Positions 33,024-41,574 of a stretch of DNA of 64,000 nucleotides are shown here, piece by piece. Numbering within the stretch: position 1 is the stretch's first letter; the number at the start of each line of letters is the position of its first letter. The notes beneath the pieces are model-generated. The model saw nothing but the letters and a program-made list of their open reading frames with translations, did no database searches and was not told where the DNA came from. The translations under genes and the position numbers were made by a program. The stretch spans positions 1 to 64,000 of the forward strand of contig JABJHA010000021.1 in the NCBI GenBank assembly GCA_018662005.1. Reading direction: 5' to 3'. This DNA comes from Rhodospirillaceae bacterium (lineage in GTDB: Bacteria > Pseudomonadota > Alphaproteobacteria > Rhodospirillales > JABHCV01).

Positions 33024-34084
33024 ACCAGCAGATCAGTCTTGATGGCGTTCTGCTTGTCGGGTCCGTCGTGAATGGCGTAGCTGACGCCTTCTTTACTGAT
33101 CTGAAAAATCCCGGTGGCCAGGGTTACATTGGTATCGGCGCTGGCATCGTCAGGGGTGCGAAGAATTTCTTGGGCCGGTTTGGATTCAAACAGAATACGG
33201 GTCGGCCCACCTTCCGCCAGCGCGCCCTGGGAAAGCAATTCATCGGCGCGGTCTTGACGCACTGATGTGGACTGGCCGATGGTTTGCGCCTTGTCCTTCA
33301 GTTCAGGTGAAACCAGATGATTGGCGTGGGCTGACGGGGTGTTGGTAACTTCCTTGATGGCGAAGTCACTGGCCGGGGCTTCGATTGAAAGCAATCGTCC
33401 TTCCGTGGCCGATCCCAGATTGTGATGAAAACCGCCAGCCCGGTCGGTCCGCTTGAGCACGTCAATGGCCGCGTCCAGGGACATGCAGTCAAGCACAGCC
33501 CGACAGATGAAATGGCGCGGTATGCCGGGTTTCAAATCATGGACAGTAATATCGTTTATGGTTTGCACAATGCCCGCATGATTGACCGCCATGGTGTGGC
33601 CGGGAATCATGCCCGGGTAGATAAAACTGTCAAAGCCCGGACAACCGTCAGGTTTGACCGAAATCCAGAAGCAATAGTCCTCAAATTGCCCGTAACCATC
33701 TTCGTTATGGGCAATGGTTGCCGGTTGATCGCCGGTGGCCGGAATGATCAGTGTTGTGCAGCTTTCGCCAAGGCCTAAGGCAATTTCTGGCGAGATATCA
33801 TCGGGCCAGCGTAAGTCGCCGCGACAACTCCACAGAAAAGCACGATCGAACGGGATACCCATGCCATCGGCCATGCCCTCAAGTTCGCGAATATATGTCG
33901 GATAGGACTGACGCGTCGCCGCCAACATCTGGTCAACGTAATCTGAACCGCCCCAGCATTGCTCCAGCGCCACCAGCTCTTCAACGTGGACGGTCACCTT
34001 TTGTACGGTCTCGGCAATTGCCTCGCCGATTGTCCGCCCAACACTATAGGCATCACCCGATGCTGTTATTGTTCTTATTGTCAT
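33017..34084 (-). CDS. C45-family peptidase / acyl-coenzyme A:6-aminopenicillanate acyltransferase-like Ntn hydrolase
   Basis: A 355-residue protein resembling the AAT/C45 family of self-processing N-terminal nucleophile hydrolases. The expected cleavage site and nucleophile are in GLGESCTTLII, with Cys109 as the new N-terminus. NEDGYGQFEDYCFWISV and GMIPGHTMAVNHAGIVQTIND follow as in other family members. No signal peptide is seen. It stands between the MATE remnant and soxG with a 15-base gap to soxG, so it is the distal gene of the sarcosine oxidase operon. An amide- or peptide-cleaving role feeding amines into the pathway is possible. Its stop codon lies within sequence derived from the MATE gene. 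Confidence 0.85.
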   Translation of the reverse strand: MTIRTITASGDAYSVGRTIGEAIAETVQKVTVHVEELVALEQCWGGSDYVDQMLAATRQSYPTYIRELEGMADGMGIPFDRAFLWSCRGDLRWPDDISPEIALGLGESCTTLIIPATGDQPATIAHNEDGYGQFEDYCFWISVKPDGCPGFDSFIYPGMIPGHTMAVNHAGIVQTINDITVHDLKPGIPRHFICRAVLDCMSLDAAIDVLKRTDRAGGFHHNLGSATEGRLLSIEAPASDFAIKEVTNTPSAHANHLVSPELKDKAQTIGQSTSVRQDRADELLSQGALAEGGPTRILFESKPAQEILRTPDDASADTNVTLATGIFQISKEGVSYAIHDGPDKQNAIKTDLLVG

Positions 34085-34099
34085 TGGAGTAATTTTCCC

Positions 34100-34723
34100 T
34101 TAGCCGCTGGACACTTTAACGCCGTATTCATGGCATGCATCCTCAAGCCATGTCCACAGATACTGGGCGAAGCTGCGGTGGACATACAGGTGATAGGTGG
34201 CGGCTTTGTTTTTTTTGTTTTCTGCGCTCTGGTGGATCAGTACGTGGGCCATGGACAGGGTCGACTGGGCGCACTGGCCGGGGCCGAAAGTACGTGGGTG
34301 CAGATCCAGTCCGCAGCCTTTCTTTAGCACGTCCCTTGCGTTGCCCCCTGACAGACAAAGGGTAAGGCGGCTGTCCGATACATCAAAGACGGCGGCGTGA
34401 TGACTTTCCAGCGTCTTGCTTAAGGATGTAAGCAGTTTACTTGTTTGCTCTGCGGGCATTGTCAGCAGCCATTCGTCGGGGCCAAACCACAGGGCCTGCT
34501 TTTTACCCTTGGTTGTCACCGTGTTGGGATCGACGGGCAGGGCGAAGCCTAAGGCTTTTTGCGCTGCGTCACGGATTTTCTTGTTGGTCGGGTCGAGCCT
34601 GAGACCGATCTGCCCGTTTGCCGGCAGTTCGCTCAGTTCAACGCCGACAGGTTCTTCCTGCATAGCTCTGGCATTAAGGCCAAGGTGAGCCAGGGCGCTT
34701 TGCTTCATGTAGCTCTCAACCAT
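34100..34723 (-). CDS. soxG: Sarcosine oxidase, gamma subunit
   Basis: A 207-residue subunit of the four-subunit sarcosine oxidase. Family marks are NGQIGLRLDPTNKKIRDAAQKALG, ALWFGPDEWLLTMP and AAVFDVSDSRLTLCLSGGNARDVLKKGCGLDLHP, with a YHLYVHRSFAQYLWTWLEDACHEYG end. ATG 34723 overlaps the soxA stop by eight bases. The gamma subunit has a GcvT-like fold and is structural. Order soxB, soxD, soxA, soxG is the standard one. Confidence 0.92.
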   Translation of the reverse strand: MVESYMKQSALAHLGLNARAMQEEPVGVELSELPANGQIGLRLDPTNKKIRDAAQKALGFALPVDPNTVTTKGKKQALWFGPDEWLLTMPAEQTSKLLTSLSKTLESHHAAVFDVSDSRLTLCLSGGNARDVLKKGCGLDLHPRTFGPGQCAQSTLSMAHVLIHQSAENKKNKAATYHLYVHRSFAQYLWTWLEDACHEYGVKVSSG

Positions 34724-37700
34724 CGATGCGGCTCCCTTCTTTATCGAAGAAGACAGGGTCTACAATTTCGCAGTCCATAGTCTTGTCTTCCATGGGGGCG
34801 TGGATGGTTTCTCCCATGCGGTTGCGGCCATCCTTGACGACGGCAAGGGCGATGGAGCGGCCCAAGGTGGCGCTGTAGTAGCTCGATGTCACATGGCCGA
34901 TCATGTCCATGGGCGGGGCCGGTTTAAGAACAGATACCAGTTGCGCCCCTTCGGGCAGGACGTCCGCCGGGTTGGTCGTCAGCAAGCCAACCAGTTGCTT
35001 GCGGCCCTCGCGGACGCAATCGGCACGGTTAAGCGAGCGCCGCCCGATAAAGTCTTTCTTTTTGGAAACGATCCAGTCCATGCCCAAATCCAGTGGCGTC
35101 ATGGTGCCGTCGGTTTCCTGGCCGACGATGATGTAACCTTTTTCGGCGCGCAGAATATGCATGGTCTCTGTGCCGTACGGGGTGATGCCGTATTTTTCCC
35201 CGGCATTCATCAGCGCCGTCCACAGGGCAAGGCCCATGTTGGCGGGAACGTTAATTTCATAAGACAACTCGCCGGTGAAACTGATGCGGAAGACCCGCGC
35301 CGGTATGCCACCGACCGTACCTTCCTTAAAGCTCATAAACGGGAAGGCTTCGGTGTCCAGATCAATGTCAGTTGTGAATTCGGCCATCAGGTCACCGGCC
35401 CTGGGGCCACAGATGGTCATGGTTGACCAGTATTCGGTAACCGAATTGCAGTAGACCTGAAGTTCCGGCCACTCTGTTTGCAGCCATTCTTCAAGCCAGC
35501 CTAAGACCTGGGCGGCGTTGCCGGTGGTTGTCGTCATGTGGAAGTGATTGTCGCCAAGCCGGGCGGTGACGCCGTCGTCCATGACCATGCCGTCTTCACC
35601 GAGCATCAGCCCGTAACGACACTTGCCGATCCCCAGTTTCATCCAGGCGTTTGTATAGATGCGGTTGATGAATTCCGCAGCGTCAGGGCCCTGAATATCA
35701 ATCTTGCCGAGGGTGGAAGCATCAAGAATGCCAATGGCGTTGCGGGCGGCCAGACACTCCCGGTTCAGGGCATCCTGCATGGTCTCGCCGGGTTTCGGAT
35801 AGTACCAGGGACGTTTCCATTGACCGACATCCTCGAACAAGGCACCGGCTTGCTCGTGCCAGTGATGCATGGCGGTTTGCCTGGCCGGGTCGGAAAACTC
35901 GCCAATATCGCGCCCGGCAAGAGCCCCGTAGGTGACGGGCGTAAAGGGTGGGCGGAAGGTGGTGGTGCCAACGTCTGCGATGGGTTGGTCAAGGGCCTGA
36001 CCGAGTACCGCCATGCCGGGGATGTTGCCGGTTTTACCCTGATCGGGGCCCATGCCAAGGGCGGTGTAACGCTTGACGTGTTCGACCGATTGGTAGCCTT
36101 CACGGGCCGCAAGTTCGATATCGGCAACGGTGACGTCGCTATGAATGTCGACAAAGTGTTTGGCCCCAAAGCCCTTGGCGCGATCATCCTGATTGCTGGT
36201 GGGGACGACCCACAACGCCTGCAAGGGAGCTTCAAAAAGCGCGTCGGCAACGGGTTGCTTGTGGCGAGAGGGGCTGAACCCGGCGAGTTTCGCCGCCGCC
36301 TTTCCAGCGGCGTAACCACCTTTCAGGCAATCTTTCAGCGGGAATGTTCCGGCGCAGGTGCCAGCGGACTGCTCCTTTTGCACCGAAACTCCGGGTACGA
36401 AAGACTGAATGGTTTCATCGAAGCGGGCCTTGCCGCCTGATTGGGAATGCAGATGAACAACCGGATTCCAGCCGCCTGATGAGCCGAGCACGTCACAGTC
36501 TATTCTTTTTGACGGGCCGACGACGTTATCTCCGTCGGCAGACAGTTCGCTGATTTCGACGGCTTTGACGGCCATCTTCCCAAGCACGGCGGTGATCGCC
36601 CAACCATCGAGGACGCTGATATCGCGAGCCCGCACGGCATCAACCAGGGAACCATCCGGGTCGTTGCGCAGGTCGACGACGGCCGCGACGGTAATCCCGG
36701 CGTCGTCAAGGGCAAGGGCAGAACGATAGGCGTCGTCGTTGTTGGTGAAGATAACGGCCTTCTTTCCGGGACTGACGCCGTAGCGGATGACGTAAGAGCG
36801 CAAGGCTCCGGCCAGCATCACGCCGGGACGGTCGTTATTGGCGAAGACCAGCGGTCGCTCAATGGAACCAGTCGCCAGCACAACCTGCTTGGCGCGCACC
36901 CGCCACAGGCGTTCACTGCTATGGGATACGGGCCTTGATACATCAATATGTCGGCGCTCAACCAGGCCCAGGTAATTCTGGTCGTAATAGCCAAAGGCGG
37001 TGGTTCTGGTCAGAACCCGAACGTCCTCCATGGCGGTCAGTTCCCGGGTTGCGTCTTCGATCCACTCTACGGCCGGTTTGCCGTCGATGGTTTCATTTTC
37101 TGAAAGCAATCTGCCACCAAGCTCGCCTTCCTGATCGGCAAGAATAACACGCGCACCGCTGCGCCCGGCGGCCAGTGCTGCGGCCAGTCCACTGGGGCCA
37201 CCGCCGACGACAAGAACGTCGGCATGTTCGTGCATTTTATCATAGGTGTCCGGGTCTGGCAGTTTTGGCGCGGTGCCAAGCCCGGCCGCATTGCGGATGA
37301 TCCTCTCGTAAGCCATCCAGAAACTTTTCGGCCACATGAAGGTTTTGTAGTAGAAACCAGCAGGCAGCAGGCGGGCGGCCAGGGAATTGACAGCACCGAT
37401 ATCGAATTCCACGGAAGGCCAGCAGTTGACGCTTTTGGCGCTCAATCCATCGTACAATTCAATTTCCGTGGCTTGCAGGTTGGGGCGGGTGCGAGCCCCG
37501 TTTTCAAGCTGGACGACGGCGTTTGGTTCTTCCACACCAGCTGAATAAAGGCCACGCGGGCGGTGATACTTGAAGCTTCGGGCAAGGGCCTTAACCCCGT
37601 TTGCCAGCAGGGCAGAAGCAAGGGTGTCGCCCTTAAAGCCAGTATAACGCCGGCCATTAAAGGTGAAGGCGAGGGTCTTTGTTCGCTCGATGCGCCCGCC

Positions 37701-37730
37701 TTCGGCCAGTCTGTTGCGCGAGGTGCTCAT
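34716..37730 (-). CDS. soxA: Sarcosine oxidase, alpha subunit
   Basis: A 1004-residue subunit. The N-terminal domain resembles a ferredoxin-like hydrogen-cyanide synthase/proline dehydrogenase A part (FNGRRYTGFKGDTLASALLANG). A nucleotide-binding domain follows with DVLVVGGGPSGLAAALAAGRSG near residue 170. The C-terminal 400 residues form a GcvT-type folate domain (EYWSTMTICGPRAGDLM, FTGELSYEINVPANMG). The complex oxidises sarcosine to glycine, giving H2O2 and 5,10-methylene-THF or formaldehyde. It overlaps soxD by four bases and soxG by eight. Length fits the family. Confidence 0.96.
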   Translation of the reverse strand: MSTSRNRLAEGGRIERTKTLAFTFNGRRYTGFKGDTLASALLANGVKALARSFKYHRPRGLYSAGVEEPNAVVQLENGARTRPNLQATEIELYDGLSAKSVNCWPSVEFDIGAVNSLAARLLPAGFYYKTFMWPKSFWMAYERIIRNAAGLGTAPKLPDPDTYDKMHEHADVLVVGGGPSGLAAALAAGRSGARVILADQEGELGGRLLSENETIDGKPAVEWIEDATRELTAMEDVRVLTRTTAFGYYDQNYLGLVERRHIDVSRPVSHSSERLWRVRAKQVVLATGSIERPLVFANNDRPGVMLAGALRSYVIRYGVSPGKKAVIFTNNDDAYRSALALDDAGITVAAVVDLRNDPDGSLVDAVRARDISVLDGWAITAVLGKMAVKAVEISELSADGDNVVGPSKRIDCDVLGSSGGWNPVVHLHSQSGGKARFDETIQSFVPGVSVQKEQSAGTCAGTFPLKDCLKGGYAAGKAAAKLAGFSPSRHKQPVADALFEAPLQALWVVPTSNQDDRAKGFGAKHFVDIHSDVTVADIELAAREGYQSVEHVKRYTALGMGPDQGKTGNIPGMAVLGQALDQPIADVGTTTFRPPFTPVTYGALAGRDIGEFSDPARQTAMHHWHEQAGALFEDVGQWKRPWYYPKPGETMQDALNRECLAARNAIGILDASTLGKIDIQGPDAAEFINRIYTNAWMKLGIGKCRYGLMLGEDGMVMDDGVTARLGDNHFHMTTTTGNAAQVLGWLEEWLQTEWPELQVYCNSVTEYWSTMTICGPRAGDLMAEFTTDIDLDTEAFPFMSFKEGTVGGIPARVFRISFTGELSYEINVPANMGLALWTALMNAGEKYGITPYGTETMHILRAEKGYIIVGQETDGTMTPLDLGMDWIVSKKKDFIGRRSLNRADCVREGRKQLVGLLTTNPADVLPEGAQLVSVLKPAPPMDMIGHVTSSYYSATLGRSIALAVVKDGRNRMGETIHAPMEDKTMDCEIVDPVFFDKEGSRIDG

Positions 37731-37999
37731 TTCGGGGGGTTCTCCCCGATTTTGTAAGACGCGCCGAATTCATGGGTCGCCGTGTTGCGCTGCATATTGA
37801 ACCAGCGGCGACAGCCATGGGCGTGATTCCAGCGCTCCAGGTAGTCACCCTTGGTGTTTTTACGCATGAACAGATAATCGGCCCACTCCTCGTCGCTTAG
37901 CGCGTCGGGATCTTTGGGGCGGACGATGTGGGCTTCCCCTCCGTAGGAAAATTCCTCTTCATCGCGTTCACCACACCAGGGACAGTTAATCAAGAACAT
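37727..37999 (-). CDS. soxD: Sarcosine oxidase, delta subunit
   Basis: A 90-residue zinc-binding subunit. CPWCGERDEEEFSYGGEAHIVRP at the N-terminus and the later HGCRRWFNMQRNT supply the cysteine and histidine ligands seen in heterotetrameric enzymes. It lies 15 bases after soxB and overlaps soxA by four bases (ATGA). Confidence 0.95.
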   Translation of the reverse strand: MFLINCPWCGERDEEEFSYGGEAHIVRPKDPDALSDEEWADYLFMRKNTKGDYLERWNHAHGCRRWFNMQRNTATHEFGASYKIGENPPK

Positions 38000-38014
38000 C
38001 GAAAATTTCCTTCC

Positions 38015-39268
38015 CTAATGGGCAACGGCAGCAGCGCCGTGCTCGTCAATCAGTGCGCCGGTGGTGAAGCGCTCAAGGGCGAAAGGCGCGTTCAACGCGT
38101 GAGGACGATCCTGGGCAATGGTGTGGGCGAAAACCCAGCCGGAACCGGGCGTTCCCTTAAAACCGCCGGTGCCCCAGCCACCATTTACATAAAGTCCCTC
38201 AACCGGGGTTTTTGAAACAATCGGGCTGGCGTCAGGGCAGGTGTCGACAATACCGGCCCACTGGCGCATTAACCGGAGCCTTGAGAGGATCGGGATCAGT
38301 TTAGTGACGGCGGCCATTTGGTGCTCGACCACGGCCAGGGTGCTTTTCTGGGTATAGGAAATAAAGTGATCGATCCCGGCGCCCATGACCATCTCGCCAC
38401 GGTCTGACTGGCTGATATAGGCATGGACGGCACCTGACATGACAACACAATCGAGCACCGGTTTAATCGGTTCGGAGACCATCGCTTGTAGCGGGAAGCT
38501 TTCAATGGGCAGGCGAAGACCAGCCATGGCGGCGACGTGGGATGTATGACCGGCGGTGACGATGGCGACTTTTTTCGCCTTGATGGTGCCGCGGGATGTT
38601 TCAACTCCGGTGACCGTGTCGCCATCGCGCAGGATGCCGGTTACTTCACATTTTTGGATGATATCGACGCCCCGGGCATCGGCGGCGCGGGCATAGCCCC
38701 AGGCAACGCCGTCATGGCGGGCGACGCCGCCGCGTTTTTGCAATGAAGCACCAAGAATGGGGTAGCGGGCGTTCTTCGAGCAATCGAGGATCGGCACCAT
38801 GGCCTGGACATCAGCGGTGCTGAGCATCTCAGAATCGATACCGTTTAAGCGTATGGCGTTGACCCTGCGGCTGATTTCACGCAGGTCATGCAGGTTGTGG
38901 GCAAGGTTCAGCACACCACGCTGGCTCAACATGATGTTGAAGTTCAGTTCCTGGGACAGGCCCTCGTAAAGCTTCAGGGATTTATCATAGAGGCGGGCAC
39001 TTTCATCCCACAGGTAGTTGGAGCGGATAATGGTTGTGTTGCGTCCCGTATTGCCGCCGCCGATCCAGCCTTTTTCGATAACGGCAACATTGGTGATGCC
39101 GTGCTCCTTGGCCAGATAGTAGGCCGTCGCCAAACCATGACCGCCGCCGCCAATAATAATGACGTCGTATTCGGGCTTCGGCTCAGGACTGCGCCAGGCC
39201 TGTTCCCATCCTTGATGATGGTCCATGGCGTTACGCACAAGACTGAAAATGGAATACTTCGACTTCAC
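38015..39268 (-). CDS. soxB: Sarcosine oxidase, beta subunit
   Basis: A 417-residue FAD/FMN-binding subunit with the catalytic site for sarcosine. The dinucleotide motif is [23 protein letters not shown] at residue 35 onward; [13 protein letters not shown] and [22 protein letters not shown] are typical of SoxB. The start codon is GTG (39268) with AGGGAG ten bases upstream. It is the first gene of soxBDAG. The substrate sarcosine would come from dimethylglycine through the dehydrogenase-like enzyme at 24319. Confidence 0.96.
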   Translation of the reverse strand: MKSKYSIFSLVRNAMDHHQGWEQAWRSPEPKPEYDVIIIGGGGHGLATAYYLAKEHGITNVAVIEKGWIGGGNTGRNTTIIRSNYLWDESARLYDKSLKLYEGLSQELNFNIMLSQRGVLNLAHNLHDLREISRRVNAIRLNGIDSEMLSTADVQAMVPILDCSKNARYPILGASLQKRGGVARHDGVAWGYARAADARGVDIIQKCEVTGILRDGDTVTGVETSRGTIKAKKVAIVTAGHTSHVAAMAGLRLPIESFPLQAMVSEPIKPVLDCVVMSGAVHAYISQSDRGEMVMGAGIDHFISYTQKSTLAVVEHQMAAVTKLIPILSRLRLMRQWAGIVDTCPDASPIVSKTPVEGLYVNGGWGTGGFKGTPGSGWVFAHTIAQDRPHALNAPFALERFTTGALIDEHGAAAVAH

Positions 39269-39373
39269 CCCGATATCTCCCTTTTAAGCTAGCGTATCAC
39301 TCGCAGAGGGTGCTAATCCAGTCTATCCACGCTGCGACCTGGGGTGCCGGAAATACGACGATCCCGTTGCTGT

Positions 39374-39784
39374 TTAGCCCGGGTAGGCTCCATGCTTGGG
39401 AAGATCGTCGGAAAGTTCGTAATAATCGCCTTTGTCGTCGGTGAAAATATGAGATTTCGTGACCAGACCGGTAGCCCCGTCCAGGCTGCCCGCGGCAATG
39501 GCCATGTGAGCGGCATCCCTGTGGTCATAAAACAGGCTGGCGCCACATTCATGACAAAATCCACGGCGGGCTTCTTGCGATGACTGAAACCACTTCAATC
39601 CTCTTTCCTCTGTAAAGGTGAGGCAATCTTTAGGGGCACCGCTAAAAGCGCCGAAATGGCCGCTGGTCCTGCGACACTGGGTACAATGGCAATTGCTGAC
39701 GGGGCGCAAGTTACCGATGATTTTGAAGCACACCGCACCACACAGGCAGCTACCAGTCGTGATTTTATCGTCCTGATCGTTCAT
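39374..39784 (-). CDS. GFA-family (glutathione-dependent formaldehyde-activating type) zinc protein
   Basis: A 136-residue protein with the GFA/CENP-V zinc-site pattern: GSCLCGAVCFKI, then NCHCTQCRRTSG, then FCHECGASLFYD. ATG 39784 is chosen because AAGGAGGGG lies just upstream. The founding member, Gfa of Paracoccus, was proposed to speed the condensation of formaldehyde with glutathione. Its place directly upstream of soxBDAG on the same strand would suit formaldehyde released by sarcosine oxidase, but most family members have unknown roles. Confidence 0.85.
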   Translation of the reverse strand: MNDQDDKITTGSCLCGAVCFKIIGNLRPVSNCHCTQCRRTSGHFGAFSGAPKDCLTFTEERGLKWFQSSQEARRGFCHECGASLFYDHRDAAHMAIAAGSLDGATGLVTKSHIFTDDKGDYYELSDDLPKHGAYPG

Positions 39785-39886
39785 TTTCCCCTCCTTTGAC
39801 CCAGATGGGATCATTTTCTCCCAATAGCGCCCCACTGCTAGTCATGGCTCGACGCTGGATGCCGATTATGCGACTGAGTTAATGTG

Positions 39887-39916
39887 TTGACACGATATAT
39901 ATCGTTTTGATATATG
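39887..39916 (+). promoter_or_regulatory. Sigma-70-type promoter with PadR operator for the efflux operon
   Basis: TTGACA (39887-39892) and TATATG (39911-39916) are spaced by 18 bases. The perfect palindrome ACGATATATATCGT occupies 39892-39905, between the two hexamers, and a second partial site, ACGATATATATA, starts at 39922. PadR regulators bind such AT-rich inverted repeats over their own promoters. A repressor bound here would block polymerase, so the operon is probably self-repressed and opened by a substrate of the pump. Confidence 0.8.
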
Positions 39917-39937
39917 CAAGCACGATATATATAAGGA

Positions 39938-40495
39938 ATGGACACCATGGATGCAAAAAATCTGTGCCTGGGCGCACTGACTTGCGGCGATGCCAGCGGT
40001 TATGAAATCAAGAAAATGTTTGAAGAAGGACCGTTTGCCTACTTCCATCAAGTCAGTTTTGGTTCGATCTATCCGGCCCTGGCAAAGTTGTGTGATCAAC
40101 AGCTGATCAGTATGCGTGAGGAAAGCCAGGAAGGCCGCCCCGATAAAAAGGTCTATTCCCTGACCGATAAAGGTCGCGAGGCTTTGAGAAAAGCCCTGAA
40201 GAAAACTCCTGCCGATGACAAGCTGCGTTCGGAAGTGATGGTCATGTTCTTTCTGGAGGAATTCCTTGAAGCCGATCATCTGCGCGAGGTGTTTGACCAG
40301 CAGCTTGAGTTTTACCGCACGCTGCTGGTCAAGGTTGAAAACCTGGATGATAGCTGTGTTCCTGCCAAGCGCCTTTTTGTGCGCGGGTTCGGGCGGATGC
40401 TCTACCGCAGTATCGTCGAATATATGGAAGAAAATGGTCATTTGCTTATAGGTGATCATCATGAAGCCTTGGCTAAAACAGGAACTGGCCAATGA
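39938..40495 (+). CDS. PadR-family transcriptional regulator
   Basis: A 185-residue winged-helix repressor. The DNA-binding domain covers residues 5-85 (LCLGALTCGDASGYEIKKMFEEGPF, SFGSIYPALAKLCDQQLI, KKVYSLTDKGREALRKAL) and the C-terminal half is a Vir-type helical dimerisation domain. An ATG nine bases downstream is a possible alternative start. The gene overlaps the adaptor gene by four bases and heads a three-gene operon with the RND pump. A matching palindromic operator lies in its promoter. Confidence 0.92.
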   Translation: MDTMDAKNLCLGALTCGDASGYEIKKMFEEGPFAYFHQVSFGSIYPALAKLCDQQLISMREESQEGRPDKKVYSLTDKGREALRKALKKTPADDKLRSEVMVMFFLEEFLEADHLREVFDQQLEFYRTLLVKVENLDDSCVPAKRLFVRGFGRMLYRSIVEYMEENGHLLIGDHHEALAKTGTGQ

Positions 40496-41574
40496 AAAAA
40501 TCCTTCATGATTGCCTTTGGCGTCGCTTTGGTTGCTTTTGTCTGGATCGTTTCGGGTCAGTTCACGGGCTATTCAGACGAACTTGACACCGCCTCGGGTT
40601 CAAAAACGCCAGAAAGCGAAAGCCTGACCCAGGTCAGAACCCGTCGTTCCATTGCCCGTATGCATGAAAGCTCGGTCGTGTTGTTTGGCCGTACCGAAGG
40701 GGTGCGCTCGGTTCAGATCAAGGTTGAAACATCCGGGCGTATTGTCGCGGTCCCCGGTGTTAAGGGGCAGGTCGTCAAAAAAGGTGATGTCATTGCCCGT
40801 ATTGCCATGGATGACCGTCAGGCGCGCCTGAATGAAGCCAAAGCCATTGTCGATCGTTATGCCATCGCATTTGAAGCGGCCCAGAAGTTATCGAAAAAGC
40901 AGTTCCGCTCAAAAGTCCAGTTGTCGGCAGCCAAAGCCGACCTGGAAACCGCAAAAGCCAATTTACGCACGATGACCATCGATATTCGCCGCACCACCAT
41001 TCGCGCCCCGTTTGAAGGGGTGCTCGATGATGTTGTTGTTGATATTGGTGATTTCGTTGCTGTTGGTACGGCCAGCGCCACCGTCGTAGACCTTGACCCA
41101 ATTCTGATTGTTGGCGAGGTTACCGAAAAGGCCGCCAGCCGTCTTAGTCTGGGTGATGTTGCCACAGTTACGACGGTAGGAAGTGTGTCCAGAAAAGGGG
41201 TTATCACCTACATATCAAAAGTTGGATCGCCTTCAACGCGGACATTCCGGGTTGAAGTTGGTCTCGCCAATCCGGGCGGCGCCATTTCCGAAGGCGTGAC
41301 GACAGAACTGAAACTGGAACAGGGGCGTATCAAGGCGCACTTTATCACCCCGGCTGTGTTGACTTTAAATGACCGCGGGGCGCTGGGCGTCAAGGTTCTG
41401 GGAACGGACAATGTGGTGCAATTTCACAAGGTGAAGATTGTCGATGACACGCCCGAAGGTATTTGGCTGACAGGCCTTCCCGAAGCTGCTGACCTGATCG
41501 TCGTCGGGCAGGAATTCGTTCGTTCCGGCCAGAAGGTTCAGGGCATCAAAATCTCCGGAGACCAGGCATCATGA
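40492..41574 (+). CDS. RND efflux periplasmic adaptor (membrane fusion protein)
   Basis: A 360-residue adaptor with a single N-terminal membrane anchor (about residues 4-24). The biotinyl/lipoyl-like halves are visible in VQIKVETSGRIVAVPGVKGQVVKKGDVIARI and TTIRAPFEGVLDDVVVDIGDFV, with a helical hairpin of about 50 residues between and a beta-barrel after it. It overlaps padR and the permease gene by four bases each. It bridges the inner-membrane pump to an outer-membrane channel; no TolC-like gene is in this operon. Confidence 0.9.
   Translation: MKKSFMIAFGVALVAFVWIVSGQFTGYSDELDTASGSKTPESESLTQVRTRRSIARMHESSVVLFGRTEGVRSVQIKVETSGRIVAVPGVKGQVVKKGDVIARIAMDDRQARLNEAKAIVDRYAIAFEAAQKLSKKQFRSKVQLSAAKADLETAKANLRTMTIDIRRTTIRAPFEGVLDDVVVDIGDFVAVGTASATVVDLDPILIVGEVTEKAASRLSLGDVATVTTVGSVSRKGVITYISKVGSPSTRTFRVEVGLANPGGAISEGVTTELKLEQGRIKAHFITPAVLTLNDRGALGVKVLGTDNVVQFHKVKIVDDTPEGIWLTGLPEAADLIVVGQEFVRSGQKVQGIKISGDQAS

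Noticed and set aside
32830-33042. Plus-strand 70-codon protein upstream of the nitrile hydratase operon
   Set aside because: Its second half is a copied piece of the MATE C-terminus after an internal deletion and the first half is unrelated, so it is a remnant and not a gene.
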